A stretch of 64,000 bases of DNA from Owenia fusiformis (taxonomy: Eukaryota > Annelida > Polychaeta > Sabellida > Oweniidae), in assembly GCA_903813345.2 (NCBI GenBank), contig CAIIXF020000011.1, positions 36,428,166 to 36,492,165 on the forward strand, read 5' to 3'. The notes below the pieces were generated by a model. The model was not told the origin of the DNA and made no database searches. It saw only the letters and a list, made by a program, of their open reading frames with translations. Positions 63,701-64,000 of this stretch are shown here, piece by piece. Both the position numbers and the translations under genes were made by a program. Each line of letters starts with the position of its first letter. Position 1 is the first letter of the stretch.

Positions 63701-64000
63701 ATTCCTGTAAAAAACGGGAGGTTGACAGGTCTGTTTGACGTTTCTTTGTGTTTTGGGAGGGGGGCACTTCGTAAAACATTTATAACTATTCATTCATTTA
63801 TAAATCCCTTATGTATAAAGTTTGTCTACTTTGTCATCATTTGTCATGCAAAGGTGCAAAGAATTCTAGAATTGATTTACTTCTGTAAATCTGAAAACAT
63901 CTTTTTTACAGTTTGAACAAACCAAATTGAAGCAAGTTTCTGATAAGATTGTTGGCAAGAATGAATTGCGGAAAAGTTTAAGTCACTTGCTCTATTTGCA
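6000..64000 (+). CDS. SHPRH: SHPRH, SNF2-type ATPase / E3 ubiquitin ligase, exons 1-20 (3' end beyond window)
   Basis: Spliced gene; coding exons are 6000-6738, 7243-7470, 7764-7839, 9205-9370, 12653-13709, 15881-16023, 16469-16576, 21315-21518, 31634-31757, 32944-33107, 33437-33610, 34934-35143, 35798-35974, 36238-36345, 38196-38332, 41857-42033, 61321-61392, 61722-61902, 62383-62526 and 63912-64000+. Every junction is phase-consistent. In vertebrates and yeast (Rad5-like) the family acts in nuclear DNA-damage tolerance and polyubiquitinates PCNA. Seen here: Walker [10 protein letters not shown] near residue 373, PHD finger around 750-802, DEAQ Walker B near 911, TGTP motif III near 939, [12 protein letters not shown] near 1070, and a CPFC motif near 1332. 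The SNF2 N-lobe is split by the PHD-bearing insert, which is diagnostic of SHPRH. RING and helicase C lobe are not in the window. The 58-kb span is inflated by tandem arrays in introns. Identification rests on remembered family similarity, not a search. Confidence 0.93.
6763..6898. mobile_element. 136-bp MITE at the start of SHPRH intron 1
   Basis: Termini caggcccatagccagc and ggctacgggcctg are imperfect inverted repeats, with a poly-G tract inside. It starts only ~25 bp after the exon 1 donor. A related fragment lies at about 35669-35770. Confidence 0.55.
7243..7470 (+). CDS. SHPRH: SHPRH coding exon 2
   Basis: Phase 1 to phase 1. It starts after the acceptor ...acaaaaag and is acidic (EEDMEEKEA), then carries the start of the SNF2 domain ([16 protein letters not shown], the Q-motif-like segment). 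The donor GTAAAC at 7471 is preferred over GTAAAG at 7461 because only the former joins exon 3 in frame. Confidence 0.88.
7764..7839 (+). CDS. SHPRH: SHPRH coding exon 3 (short)
   Basis: A 76-bp exon encoding [25 protein letters not shown]. This matches the vertebrate stretch between the SNF2 start and Walker A (LH-LW-E...LYYN-Y-G). Acceptor ...gcattctag, donor GTGAGT at 7840. Phases 1 and 2 join both neighbours exactly. It is too short to stand out as an open frame. Confidence 0.88.
7840..9204. other. SHPRH intron 3
   Basis: No exon seen. It contains the 8125-8305 repeat and, at about 8570-8700, a stretch rich in 'gttagcg' and 'aaaataaacc' motifs that looks like an interspersed repeat fragment. 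An open frame at 8840-9076 has no family resemblance. Confidence 0.4.
8125..8305. repeat. dispersed ~190-bp repeat, copy 2 (SHPRH intron 3)
   Basis: Direct, diverged copy of 4205-4400. No coding potential. Confidence 0.7.
9205..9370 (+). CDS. SHPRH: SHPRH coding exon 4 (Walker A)
   Basis: Contains [20 protein letters not shown], the ATP-binding Walker A (motif I) of the SNF2 N-lobe; the catalytic Lys is about residue 373. Acceptor ...ttgacag. The donor is AAG|GTACGT at 9371. The 13-bp boundary GTCTATAAGGTAC is tandemly repeated, so a second identical donor lies at 9384; using it would put an in-frame TAA (9380-9382) into the mRNA. Confidence 0.92.
9720..10970. repeat. 40-bp minisatellite, about 30 copies
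   Basis: Unit 'cttgacttaatagtgtttca' + 'tatatctgtactgtcagagg', with small variants (extra 'gta', c/t changes). The same unit also recurs between 11100 and 11350. The stop codon of the antisense gene (11334-11336) is in a unit variant (gtcagcgg). Confidence 0.95.
10973..11440. repeat. 189-bp tandem repeat of the antisense gene's 3' end, 2 extra copies
   Basis: 'ttggaatatacattgtcctc' followed by 'tcatattttgcatttttatt' starts at 10973, 11162 and 11351. The third is the real 3' end of the antisense 369-codon gene. The first two carry the same last ~28 codons as detached fragments. Each is followed by one 40-bp minisatellite unit. Confidence 0.85.
11334..12443 (-). CDS. type II membrane protein, glycosyltransferase-like, nested antisense in SHPRH intron 4
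   Basis: An intronless 369-codon frame. Residues about 19-41 are a hydrophobic signal anchor after a short basic N-terminus, so the rest is probably lumenal (Golgi or ER). It has several N-glycosylation sequons (NNT, NKT, NLT, NES, NGT). Segments [34 protein letters not shown] and [19 protein letters not shown] with [15 protein letters not shown] resemble a widespread nucleotide-sugar transferase-like family (NSDI, LGRR, DYF...IPPF-IGR--WDNWL, AIHQ). Donor and acceptor sugars are unknown. The last residues and the stop lie inside the flanking minisatellite, so the true C-terminus may differ or an extra 3' exon may exist. It could be an active gene or a recent retrocopy; the intact frame favours function. 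Confidence 0.75.
   Translation of the reverse strand: MDSFSKKASLLILILKSRVLKKLIGVGVLIFGTMVVFSMQILSQYEMLEHENVQISVTKQAQKYLTIFTTFSLSEPNRYTLQNNTMCNYMNFPAEDVNLVIFLDKPDQKIQLNKTTRICGYTRDDMKQWNIVILPDKSFHLGRPFLKDMFLYVMSSFDSELYMYTNGDILYPWNNLTGSFKAISTYVKKHTIPEYIILGLRREIEFYNESQIFVRELQQGDDREILQIINGTKPTRLWGLDYFITSKSSFPWSTIPKFVIGAQRFDNWLVMYANKLEIVIFDITETTPSAHQAGVPKSNNKQAEKANEYNENLFFESVKYNFGRIDICAHMRTSFLNNTNIITVNKNAKYDLGRCVYWRTMYIPIKSSR
12653..13709 (+). CDS. SHPRH: SHPRH coding exon 5 (long low-complexity insert, start of PHD)
   Basis: A 1,057-bp exon, phase 0 to phase 1, acceptor ...ctttgttttcag. It begins with a very basic run ([13 protein letters not shown]) that could be a nuclear localisation signal. 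About 300 Asn/Asp/Thr/Ile-rich residues with no recognised fold follow. It ends in FECICG, the first Cys pair of the PHD finger. In vertebrate SHPRH this interval contains the H15 linker-histone fold, which I cannot see here. The donor G|GTAGGT at 13710 is the first unit of the 31-bp array that follows. Confidence 0.88.
13700..15500. repeat. 31-bp array seeded on the exon 5 donor, about 58 copies
   Basis: Unit 'tgcatttgtggtaggtacag' + 'ttaaagtatgg'. The first copy is the end of exon 5 (GAGTGCATTTGTG) plus its donor GTAGGT. Most copies keep GTAGGT. A 5-unit higher-order pattern (agagtg / attctg / atggtg variants) repeats between about 14200 and 14800. Confidence 0.95.
15508..15812. repeat. 33-bp array, about 9 copies
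   Basis: Unit 'caatgtggtgtttacaataa' + 'tactatacctcct'. The period is divisible by 3, so it stays open in several frames on both strands (e.g. [11 protein letters not shown]). It is intronic and directly follows the 31-bp array. Confidence 0.95.
15881..16023 (+). CDS. SHPRH: SHPRH coding exon 6 (PHD finger)
   Basis: Encodes [20 protein letters not shown]...YKCPHC, the central and last zinc ligands (C-x2-C, H-x2-C, C-x2-C) of a PHD finger; the first pair is in exon 5. PHD fingers of this class typically read histone H3 tails. Acceptor ...ataattttag, donor GTAAGT at 16024. Most of the exon is duplicated just downstream, without a function I can see. Confidence 0.93.
16031..16111. pseudogene. 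SHPRH: partial duplicate of SHPRH exon 6
   Basis: Seven bases after the exon 6 donor GTAAGT, 81 bp repeat exon 6 positions 15919-15999 (offset 112 bp): 'gaatgtggcatgtggtaaca', 'agacagccatataaata'. It lacks its own acceptor and has diverged at several bases. Confidence 0.9.
16469..16576 (+). CDS. SHPRH: SHPRH coding exon 7 (SNF2 motif Ia)
   Basis: 36 codons, phase 0 on both sides: [20 protein letters not shown]... and so on to [18 protein letters not shown] is motif Ia of the SNF2 N-lobe and is very close to vertebrate SHPRH. Acceptor ...atatttcag, donor GTAAGT at 16577. The last 45 bp and the donor are the template of the following 68-bp array. Confidence 0.94.
16533..17710. repeat. 68-bp array seeded on the exon 7 donor, about 17 copies
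   Basis: Unit 'aggagattcttcaacatgtg' + 'aaacagcagggtattaaagt' + 'acatgtaagtacaactctta' + 'tatggtac'. The first 45 bp are the end of exon 7 ([15 protein letters not shown]) and the rest its donor and early intron. Most copies keep CATGTAAGT. Confidence 0.95.
17865..19440. repeat. dispersed repeat with gtccgtcc-rich head and ~175-bp tandem body
   Basis: Head 'cccatcacatagtgtggggc' then tccgtccgtctgtccg tracts (17920-17990). Then 6-7 diverged units carrying 'gcagccattttggattttcc', 'cctaaaatcttgtctgtaaa' and 'tttcagggatgattcttagt'. This is a common type of mollusc interspersed repeat. The head gives spurious SVRPSV-type peptides. Confidence 0.8.
20040..20965. repeat. second copy of the ~175-bp-unit dispersed repeat
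   Basis: Head 'gcaccctaaggtgctatatt' with GGGCGG-rich tract (20085-20115). Then three ~173-bp units ('ggtggccattttggattttc', 'ttgtctgtcaaggcttgtct') and a fragment at 20860-20965. Between the two copies (19440-20040) there is a TATATG microsatellite (19550-19575) and nothing else recognised. Confidence 0.8.
20966..21314. repeat. short direct repeat before exon 8
   Basis: 'ttaatttcttgtgatattga' + 'ttcttggatatcaaga' occurs at about 21000 and 21090. 'accattttgattgaatatga' recurs at 19995 and 21037. No gene. Confidence 0.6.
21315..21518 (+). CDS. SHPRH: SHPRH coding exon 8
   Basis: 68 codons, phase 0 on both sides. They contain [19 protein letters not shown] (motif Ib region) and the family-specific [17 protein letters not shown] followed by [14 protein letters not shown]. 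Acceptor ...cacgcttgtag, donor GTAAGT at 21519. The last ~45 bp plus donor recur about 74 times from 25211 as an 80-bp array. Confidence 0.94.
21550..25210. mobile_element. 3.66-kb long-inverted-repeat transposon in intron 8
   Basis: Termini TAGTGGAGTCA ... TGACTCCACTA are flanked by the 3-bp direct repeat CAA (21547-21549 and 25211-25213). Near-complete inverted arms: 'gcacatgctatatatatagc' near the left end, its inverse near the right end, then 'taacgaagtggtgttgaaaa' (21644) against its inverse at 25090. Each arm is built from ~350-bp repeated modules with 'tacctagttccaaagatatt'. No transposase. It splits the first 80-bp unit after exon 8. Confidence 0.8.
25211..31112. repeat. 80-bp array seeded on the exon 8 donor, about 74 copies
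   Basis: Unit 'caaatgtttcatggctatac' + 'ccagtcccataattgctgtg' + 'gaatggtggagagtgagtca' + 'tgcttatttattgtatttct'. It carries exon 8's last codons ([16 protein letters not shown]) and a consensus donor GTGAGT or GTAAGT in nearly every copy. Rare length variants occur (about 29114, 30155, 30320). The last unit ends at a degraded donor (gagtcttgcc). The many short open frames here are repeat artefacts. Confidence 0.97.
31113..31633. other. end of SHPRH intron 8
   Basis: Unique AT-rich sequence with a pyrimidine-rich approach to the exon 9 acceptor (31632-31633). No other feature seen. Confidence 0.5.
31634..31757 (+). CDS. SHPRH: SHPRH coding exon 9 (DEAQ and TGTP)
   Basis: Encodes [10 protein letters not shown] (Walker B, motif II; DEAQ rather than DEAH, as in SHPRH) and [12 protein letters not shown] (motif III). 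Acceptor ...tatcttccag. It ends in phase 1 at AAAG, followed by GCAAGT rather than a GT donor. The joined codon with exon 10 gives Asp (GIK-D-LYGL), as in the family. Confidence 0.94.
31758..31763 (+). promoter_or_regulatory. GC-type 5' splice site of SHPRH intron 9
   Basis: AAAG|GCAAGT. GC donors need a strong flanking match to U1 snRNA, and this one has it (AG|GCAAGT). No GT donor nearby restores the GIK-D-LYGL junction. Confidence 0.8.
31855..32860. repeat. dispersed repeat, ~125-bp tandem body (SHPRH intron 9)
   Basis: Head with 'gtctgtccatccattcgtct'. Then about seven diverged units with 'tttgataactcaaataccag', 'gatgatgcctagggacaaa' and 'aaaatggctgccattttt'. Architecture resembles the repeats at 17865 and 20040 but the units differ. 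Confidence 0.75.
32944..33107 (+). CDS. SHPRH: SHPRH coding exon 10
   Basis: Encodes [19 protein letters not shown]...QPYC and ...[12 protein letters not shown], matching the end of the SNF2 N-lobe (vertebrate LFGLVVFLG...HWW, LWRSAKKDVIDQ). Acceptor ...tttattttag, donor GTATTA at 33108, phase 0 exit. Confidence 0.93.
33437..33610 (+). CDS. SHPRH: SHPRH coding exon 11
   Basis: 58 codons, phase 0: [20 protein letters not shown], then HFYRRQ and ending [11 protein letters not shown]. Matches the family segment IPPQTEEIHWL-FSPVE-HFY. Acceptor ...cttcatag, donor GTTGGT at 33611. Confidence 0.93.
33690..34933. repeat. 104-bp array seeded on the exon 12 acceptor, about 12 copies
   Basis: Unit 'gctttggtttttatgtttca' + 'gcttttgttaccccttgtaa' + 'agctgcaccaggcatgccgc' + 'catccccaggcagtcagggg' + 'gagtttctacctataaataa' + 'tata'. 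Each copy has a full polypyrimidine tract, AG and the first ~70 bp of exon 12. A variant 'ccaaactttgccgccatccc' occurs at 34334 and 34854, about five units apart, indicating a secondary 5-unit duplication. Confidence 0.96.
34934..35143 (+). CDS. SHPRH: SHPRH coding exon 12
   Basis: 70 codons, phase 0. They include [36 protein letters not shown] and [18 protein letters not shown], all strongly SHPRH-like. The acceptor (tatgtttcag, AG at 34932-34933) is the last of about 12 copies in a 104-bp array. Only this copy keeps [11 protein letters not shown] in frame and continues into the exon. Donor GTTGGT at 35144. Confidence 0.94.
35181..35233. pseudogene. SHPRH: truncated duplicate of the exon 12 3' end
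   Basis: 'gacagattgtagatgcccat' + 'aatgacctt' then 'gtaaagcaacaggtcagtta' repeats exon 12's end (35088-35155) about 90 bp downstream, with an internal deletion of about 16 bp. Its donor is degraded to GTCAGT. Confidence 0.75.
35234..35797. other. SHPRH intron 12 remainder
   Basis: No gene. At about 35669-35770 there is a fragment related to the MITE at 6763 ('gggcccggatagccagcttc', 'aatttcagcccaaaatcact'). Confidence 0.45.
35798..35974 (+). CDS. SHPRH: SHPRH coding exon 13
   Basis: 59 codons, phase 0: [20 protein letters not shown]... to [19 protein letters not shown]-like helical segment conserved in SHPRH (LYREVLRSSEEHK, GIPPTLRD). Acceptor ...tctgttgtag, donor GTATGT at 35975. Confidence 0.93.
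36238..36345 (+). CDS. SHPRH: SHPRH coding exon 14
   Basis: 36 codons, phase 0: [20 protein letters not shown] and so on to IRELSYE. Charged, probably coiled-coil, at the equivalent helical position in the family. Acceptor ...ttattcag, donor GTAACA at 36346. Confidence 0.9.
36346..37552. other. SHPRH intron 14, left part
   Basis: Unique sequence with an open frame at 36635-36871 that resembles no family I know. No splice-bounded exon with homology found. Confidence 0.4.
37553..38187. repeat. 38-bp array ending at the exon 15 acceptor, about 17 copies
   Basis: Unit 'cacttcattgaaatccaagc' + 'tatttacaatactgatgt'. The last unit runs into 'tatttacattttcag', so the acceptor's polypyrimidine region arises from a modified unit. 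Confidence 0.95.
38196..38332 (+). CDS. SHPRH: SHPRH coding exon 15
   Basis: Enters in phase 0 and leaves in phase 2: [20 protein letters not shown]...VREDLQSNK...INSIIH. Matches the family WW--VI--A segment. Acceptor ...tacattttcag ends a 38-bp array; the donor GTGTGT at 38333 is followed within about 40 bp by an 18-bp array. Confidence 0.9.
38365..39557. repeat. 18-bp array starting just after the exon 15 donor, about 66 copies
   Basis: Unit 'accctatatgtcaaagtt', with variants (catgtc, aagtaa). Starts about 35 bp after the donor at 38333. The period is a multiple of 3 and stop-free, so frames over 150 codons are open on both strands (VTLYVK / YRVTLT). These are not genes. Confidence 0.96.
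39650..41490. repeat. 30-bp array, about 61 copies (SHPRH intron 15)
   Basis: Unit 'tatgccaggtgggtgctata' + 'ttgtgattgg'. Open in several frames for more than 250 codons ([20 protein letters not shown]) only because 30 is divisible by 3. Contains a secondary duplication (about 40420-40560 against 40610-40750). Confidence 0.96.
41857..42033 (+). CDS. SHPRH: SHPRH coding exon 16
   Basis: The joined first codon gives Arg, then [18 protein letters not shown]...[14 protein letters not shown]. Matches the vertebrate KFRDCRGLQFLLT-QMEEL...LRPAR segment. Acceptor ...tctttaatag, donor GTAAGT at 42034, phase 2. Confidence 0.92.
42369..42561 (-). CDS. possible antisense terminal exon, Cys-rich
   Basis: After an acceptor-like tract (gattttgtcttgtgttactag) the minus strand reads [20 protein letters not shown], then [20 protein letters not shown] and ends [14 protein letters not shown] with TAA. 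The composition looks like a real secreted or acidic C-terminus. It needs a phase-2 upstream exon, so it does not fit exon A at 59254. No partner exon found; could be chance. Confidence 0.25.
42838..43094. mobile_element. ~257-bp MITE with GCGTAGCCA termini
   Basis: Terminal inverted repeats taggcgtagccag ... ctggctacgcca, with internal inverted tracts gcgatcgcacccccc ... gatcgcaccaagcccccc. A partial relative is at 45951-46000 (ccataggcgtagccagg). Confidence 0.7.
44029..44154. repeat. long imperfect hairpin
   Basis: Arms 'cggcgcccggccgatgagta' + 'ttttgttc' and 'gaacaaaatactcaatcggc' + 'cgggcgccg' pair almost perfectly around a ~15-bp loop near 44092. Outer arms 'acatttgctc' and 'gagcaaatgt' also pair. 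It opens mirrored frames on both strands. Confidence 0.8.
44590..45245. repeat. direct duplication of a ~170-bp block
   Basis: 44585-44755 and 45075-45245 share 'aataagaatctaacatttaa', 'gcggaagtgtaccaacat' and 'agagatcatctaacagtcta' + 'aaattgcttttaatt' in order. One frame in both copies ends HLTV-stop, so a decayed coding block cannot be excluded. Confidence 0.75.
47330..47640. repeat. diverged direct repeat of ~95 bp
   Basis: 'ggatggagacttgtttcccc' type sequence followed by 'tttaaatatttgat' and 'aatcaaact' occurs at about 47335-47430 and 47520-47620. Confidence 0.6.
48390..49420. mobile_element. degenerate mariner/Tc1-type element
   Basis: Inverted termini CGAGGGGGGATTCATAAGTA ... TACTTATGAATCCCCCCTCG flanked by TA on both sides. 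Inside, out-of-frame fragments such as [15 protein letters not shown] and [17 protein letters not shown] look like the helix-turn-helix N-terminus of mariner transposases. The catalytic region is missing and the rest is interrupted by stops. Confidence 0.75.
49911..50062 (-). CDS. exon B (terminal) of the antisense Cys-containing protein gene
   Basis: The acceptor (acctttttag) lies just upstream. The frame [20 protein letters not shown]...[10 protein letters not shown]...[11 protein letters not shown] has balanced composition and a stop at 49913-49911. Exon A phase 1 plus the two leading bases make GGA (Gly). Confidence 0.55.
49911..59530 (-). CDS. two-exon small Cys-containing secreted/membrane protein, antisense in SHPRH intron 16
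   Basis: Exon A is 59530 to 59254 and exon B is 50062 to 49911 (stop TGA). Spliced length is 429 bp, 142 residues. Residues 1-22 form a signal peptide or anchor ([13 protein letters not shown]). Exon A has LCAYKYC and HTCC motifs and ends ...DNVIVGV. The exon A donor is GTTG|GTAGGT (phase 1). The exon B acceptor is acctttttag, and the join gives Gly, then [13 protein letters not shown] and so on to LLSKLNNN. The phase match and the two ends sitting exactly at the edges of the 9.2-kb 83-bp array support the model. I do not recognise the family. The exon A 3' end (from about 59322) is the template for the array. Confidence 0.55.
50176..59322. repeat. 83-bp satellite array, about 110 copies, seeded on the antisense exon A donor
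   Basis: Unit on + 'catgtatgaatgtgtctcat' + 'cttgttttaatgtacctacc' + 'aactccaacaatggcattat' + 'cattattcaactgtgcaaaa' + 'cag'. Read on the minus strand it holds the end of exon A ([17 protein letters not shown]) followed by the donor GTAGGT, in essentially every copy. Variants (g/a in 'tggc/tgac', 'gtgc/ttgc') form blocks, showing repeated segmental amplification. Truncated units at about 54730, 54885, 55060, 57470, 57755 and 59120. Short open frames here are artefacts. Confidence 0.97.
59254..59530 (-). CDS. exon A of the antisense Cys-containing protein gene
   Basis: The ATG at 59528-59530 is followed by a hydrophobic leader, then a Cys- and Asn-containing region ([19 protein letters not shown]). 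The last ~68 bp coincide with the first unit of the 83-bp array. The donor-like GTAGGT lies at 59253-59248. Confidence 0.55.
59531..61320. other. SHPRH intron 16, right part
   Basis: AT-rich. A fragment at about 59940-60030 ('cagtggcaaagcgtgg', then ggggttcttcccccc) resembles a MITE end. A minus-strand frame at 61067-60795 has no recognised family. On the minus strand the region immediately beyond 59530 would be the promoter of the antisense gene; no clear motif seen. Confidence 0.4.
61321..61392 (+). CDS. SHPRH: SHPRH coding exon 17 (CxxC zinc knuckle)
   Basis: A 72-bp exon after a 19-kb intron: [24 protein letters not shown]. Matches the vertebrate CVFCKADELFTEYESKLFS. Acceptor ...tgtatttgtag, donor GTATGT at 61393. 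Phases 2 and 2 fit both neighbours. Confidence 0.9.
61591..61697 (+). pseudogene. SHPRH: upstream tandem copy of the SHPRH exon 18 5' part
   Basis: Acceptor (gttttactgtag) plus the first ~95 bp of exon 18, almost identical to 61722 onward (one 'agt/agc' difference seen), offset 131 bp. It reads [20 protein letters not shown]...AYYKY then TAA. There is no exon end or donor, so inclusion would truncate the protein. Confidence 0.9.
61722..61902 (+). CDS. SHPRH: SHPRH coding exon 18
   Basis: [20 protein letters not shown], then [13 protein letters not shown]...FESLKKEFR. Matches the family TTTRGLWA-SE-ER--KAIL segment. The first part is duplicated 131 bp upstream (from 61591) with its own acceptor. 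That copy reads to YYKY then a stop, and has no intact donor, so the second copy is taken as the exon. Acceptor ...gttttactgtag, donor GTATTC at 61903. Confidence 0.9.
62383..62526 (+). CDS. SHPRH: SHPRH coding exon 19
   Basis: 48 codons, phase 0: [39 protein letters not shown], ending NIIEPAE. Nearly collinear with the vertebrate VSAVDELAMATERLRVRDPREP-PNPP--HIIEP. Acceptor ...ttttccttcag, donor GTAGTT at 62527. Confidence 0.94.
62500..62760. repeat. degenerate repeats of the exon 19 3' end
   Basis: 'atcatagaacctg' from the last codons of exon 19 (NIIEPAE) recurs as 'ttcatagaaccctg' (62540), 'atcatagaactcta' (62594), 'gtcatagaaccatg' (62703) and 'gtcatagaggttag' (62735), several followed by 'attagta' or 'ataagta'. 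Old and diverged. Confidence 0.6.
62770..63735. mobile_element. ~970-bp element with short inverted termini (SHPRH intron 19)
   Basis: The left end gacagacctaccaacct is inverted at the right end as aggttgacaggtctgtt. Inside only AT-rich sequence, no transposase. Exact ends and target duplication not resolved. Confidence 0.5.
63912..64000 (+). CDS. SHPRH: SHPRH coding exon 20 (cut by window edge)
   Basis: [20 protein letters not shown] then KSLSHLLYL, running to the last base. Matches the segment just before the RING finger. Acceptor ...ttttttacag. The RING and helicase C lobe should follow outside the window. Confidence 0.9.

Overview
This is an animal (metazoan) genomic window, AT-rich and mostly non-coding. 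I read it as a lophotrochozoan, plausibly a mollusc. It has spliced exons with GT-AG introns, many MITE-like inverted repeats, and the 'gtccgtccgtctgtccg' dispersed repeats that are common in mollusc genomes. The species is inference; no rRNA, tRNA or mitochondrial marker is visible.

One large gene on the + strand organises the window: SHPRH, the SNF2-family ATPase and E3 ubiquitin ligase (SNF2 / linker-histone / PHD / RING / helicase). I could place 20 consecutive coding exons from the start ATG at 6000 to the window edge at 64000. All 19 junctions agree in phase. Together they give about 4.48 kb of coding sequence, about 1,492 codons. They cover the N-terminal region, the Walker A lobe (GLGKT), a long Asn/Asp-rich insert, the PHD finger, the rest of the SNF2 N-lobe (DEAQ, TGTP) and the long helical region before the RING. 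The RING and the helicase C lobe lie beyond the window. A linker-histone H15 domain, expected between the Walker A exon and the PHD finger, is not visible.

Two genes lie antisense inside SHPRH introns. Intron 4 holds an apparently single-exon, 369-residue type II membrane protein resembling a glycosyltransferase (12443 to 11334). Intron 16 holds a two-exon gene for a small Cys-containing secreted or membrane-anchored protein of about 142 residues (59530 to 49911). Its 9.2-kb intron is almost entirely an 83-bp satellite. A third antisense exon (42561 to 42369) is possible.

Layout: 1-3.7 kb, nested inverted-repeat transposons; 6.0-9.4 kb, SHPRH exons 1-4; 9.7-12.4 kb, a 40-bp minisatellite and the antisense glycosyltransferase-like gene; 12.6-16.1 kb, exons 5-6 with a 31-bp array; 16.5-17.7 kb, exon 7 and its 68-bp array; 17.8-21 kb, dispersed repeats; 21.3-31.1 kb, exon 8, a 3.66-kb inverted-repeat transposon and a 5.9-kb 80-bp array; 31.6-36.3 kb, exons 9-14 with a 104-bp array; 37.5-42.0 kb, exons 15-16 bracketed by 38-, 18- and 30-bp arrays; 42-61 kb, intron 16 with MITEs, a mariner remnant and the 83-bp array; 61.3-64 kb, exons 17-20.

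The main observation is that most tandem arrays here are seeded on exon/intron boundaries. Their units contain the end of an exon plus its splice site. This holds for donors of exons 4, 5, 7, 8, 12 and 19, the acceptors of exons 12 and 18, most of exon 6, and the donor of the antisense gene. Tandem arrays of all kinds total roughly 24 kb, over a third of the window. They leave dozens of intact decoy splice sites beside single functional ones.
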